DNA from: Abditibacteriaceae bacterium
Lineage (GTDB): Bacteria > Armatimonadota > Abditibacteriia > Abditibacteriales > Abditibacteriaceae
DNA: 64,000 nt
Direction of reading: 5' to 3'
NCBI GenBank assembly: GCA_019239895.1
Contig: JAFAZH010000006.1
Location: 124,001 to 188,000, forward strand
Shown: in pieces, positions 63,991-64,000 of the stretch
Layout of the letters: each line of letters starts with the position of its first letter
How positions within the stretch are numbered: the first letter of the stretch is position 1
Position numbers and translations under genes: made by a program
The notes under the pieces: generated by a model
Database searches by the model: none
Told to the model about the DNA's origin: nothing
Seen by the model: the letters and a program-made list of their open reading frames with translations, nothing else

Positions 63991-64000
63991 CTAACTGTCA

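Overview
The window reads as chromosomal DNA of a Gram-negative-type (LPS-bearing) bacterium with mid-range GC. It carries lipid A and Kdo genes, lipoprotein processing genes, ftsZ, a wecA/wecB/uppP/murJ envelope set, several large secreted sugar-active proteins and a selenocysteine formate dehydrogenase. The mix of a full lipid A route, many exported glycoside hydrolases, Gfo/Idh/MocA and TIM-barrel sugar enzymes, and an unusual load of long intergenic inverted repeats would fit Armatimonadota/Abditibacteriota or a neighbouring phylum. No rRNA or tRNA gene is present to settle this, so the assignment is a low-confidence inference.

Layout. 1-5.3 kb (+): 3' part of ileS, then lspA-lgt-aat. 5.5-6.2 kb (-): N-acetylmuramoyl-L-alanine amidase. 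6.4-8.6 kb (+): rluD-like gene and tgt. 8.6-9.2 kb (-): an unrecognised conserved gene. 9.5-13.9 kb (+): tandem pair of large exported Ig-like proteins. 14.2-18.6 kb (+): ftsZ, a nucleotidyltransferase, a class-I amidotransferase-like hydrolase, a metallophosphoesterase and dcd. 18.7-29.2 kb (-): thioredoxin-like protein, giant TPR protein, uppP, a PerM-type permease, wecB, wecA/tagO, glyA and a CoA-binding protein. 29.3-38.7 kb (+, interrupted by one desaturase gene on -): fused fabZ-lpxA, lpxB, msbA, waaA, lpxK and a Kdo-kinase-like gene. 38.7-45.3 kb (-): murJ-like flippase, Wzc-type tyrosine kinase and a multi-SLBB export protein. 45.7-46.7 kb (+): a fused, degenerate PIN protein and a small unknown gene. 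46.9-52.3 kb: GH2-like and GH43 proteins, convergent. 52.4-57.8 kb (-): fdhA (UGA = Sec)-fdhB-nrfD-like. 58.1-64 kb: ricin-tailed exported protein, GH42-like protein, oxidoreductase and sugar isomerase.

How the genes work together. Lipid A synthesis and export (FabZ-LpxA, LpxB, LpxK, WaaA, MsbA, Kdo kinase), undecaprenyl-linked glycan synthesis and recycling (WecA, WecB, UppP, MurJ-like) and capsule-type export (Wzc, SLBB protein) form an envelope-building core. LpxC, LpxD and a recognised LpxH are not in the window. The right-hand 18 kb is devoted to polysaccharide breakdown plus formate oxidation.

The most unusual signals are three. First, the formate dehydrogenase UGA codon is followed by a clear bacterial SECIS hairpin. 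Second, many gene borders hold long inverted repeats of several sequence families; some share a common purine-rich core or a cloverleaf-like fold, and at lpxB one arm forms part of the coding sequence. Third, there are several oddly built proteins: the FabZ-LpxA fusion, an antitoxin-PIN fusion lacking catalytic residues, a GH2 protein lacking its acid/base Glu, and a desaturase whose reading frame continues upstream of any normal start codon.
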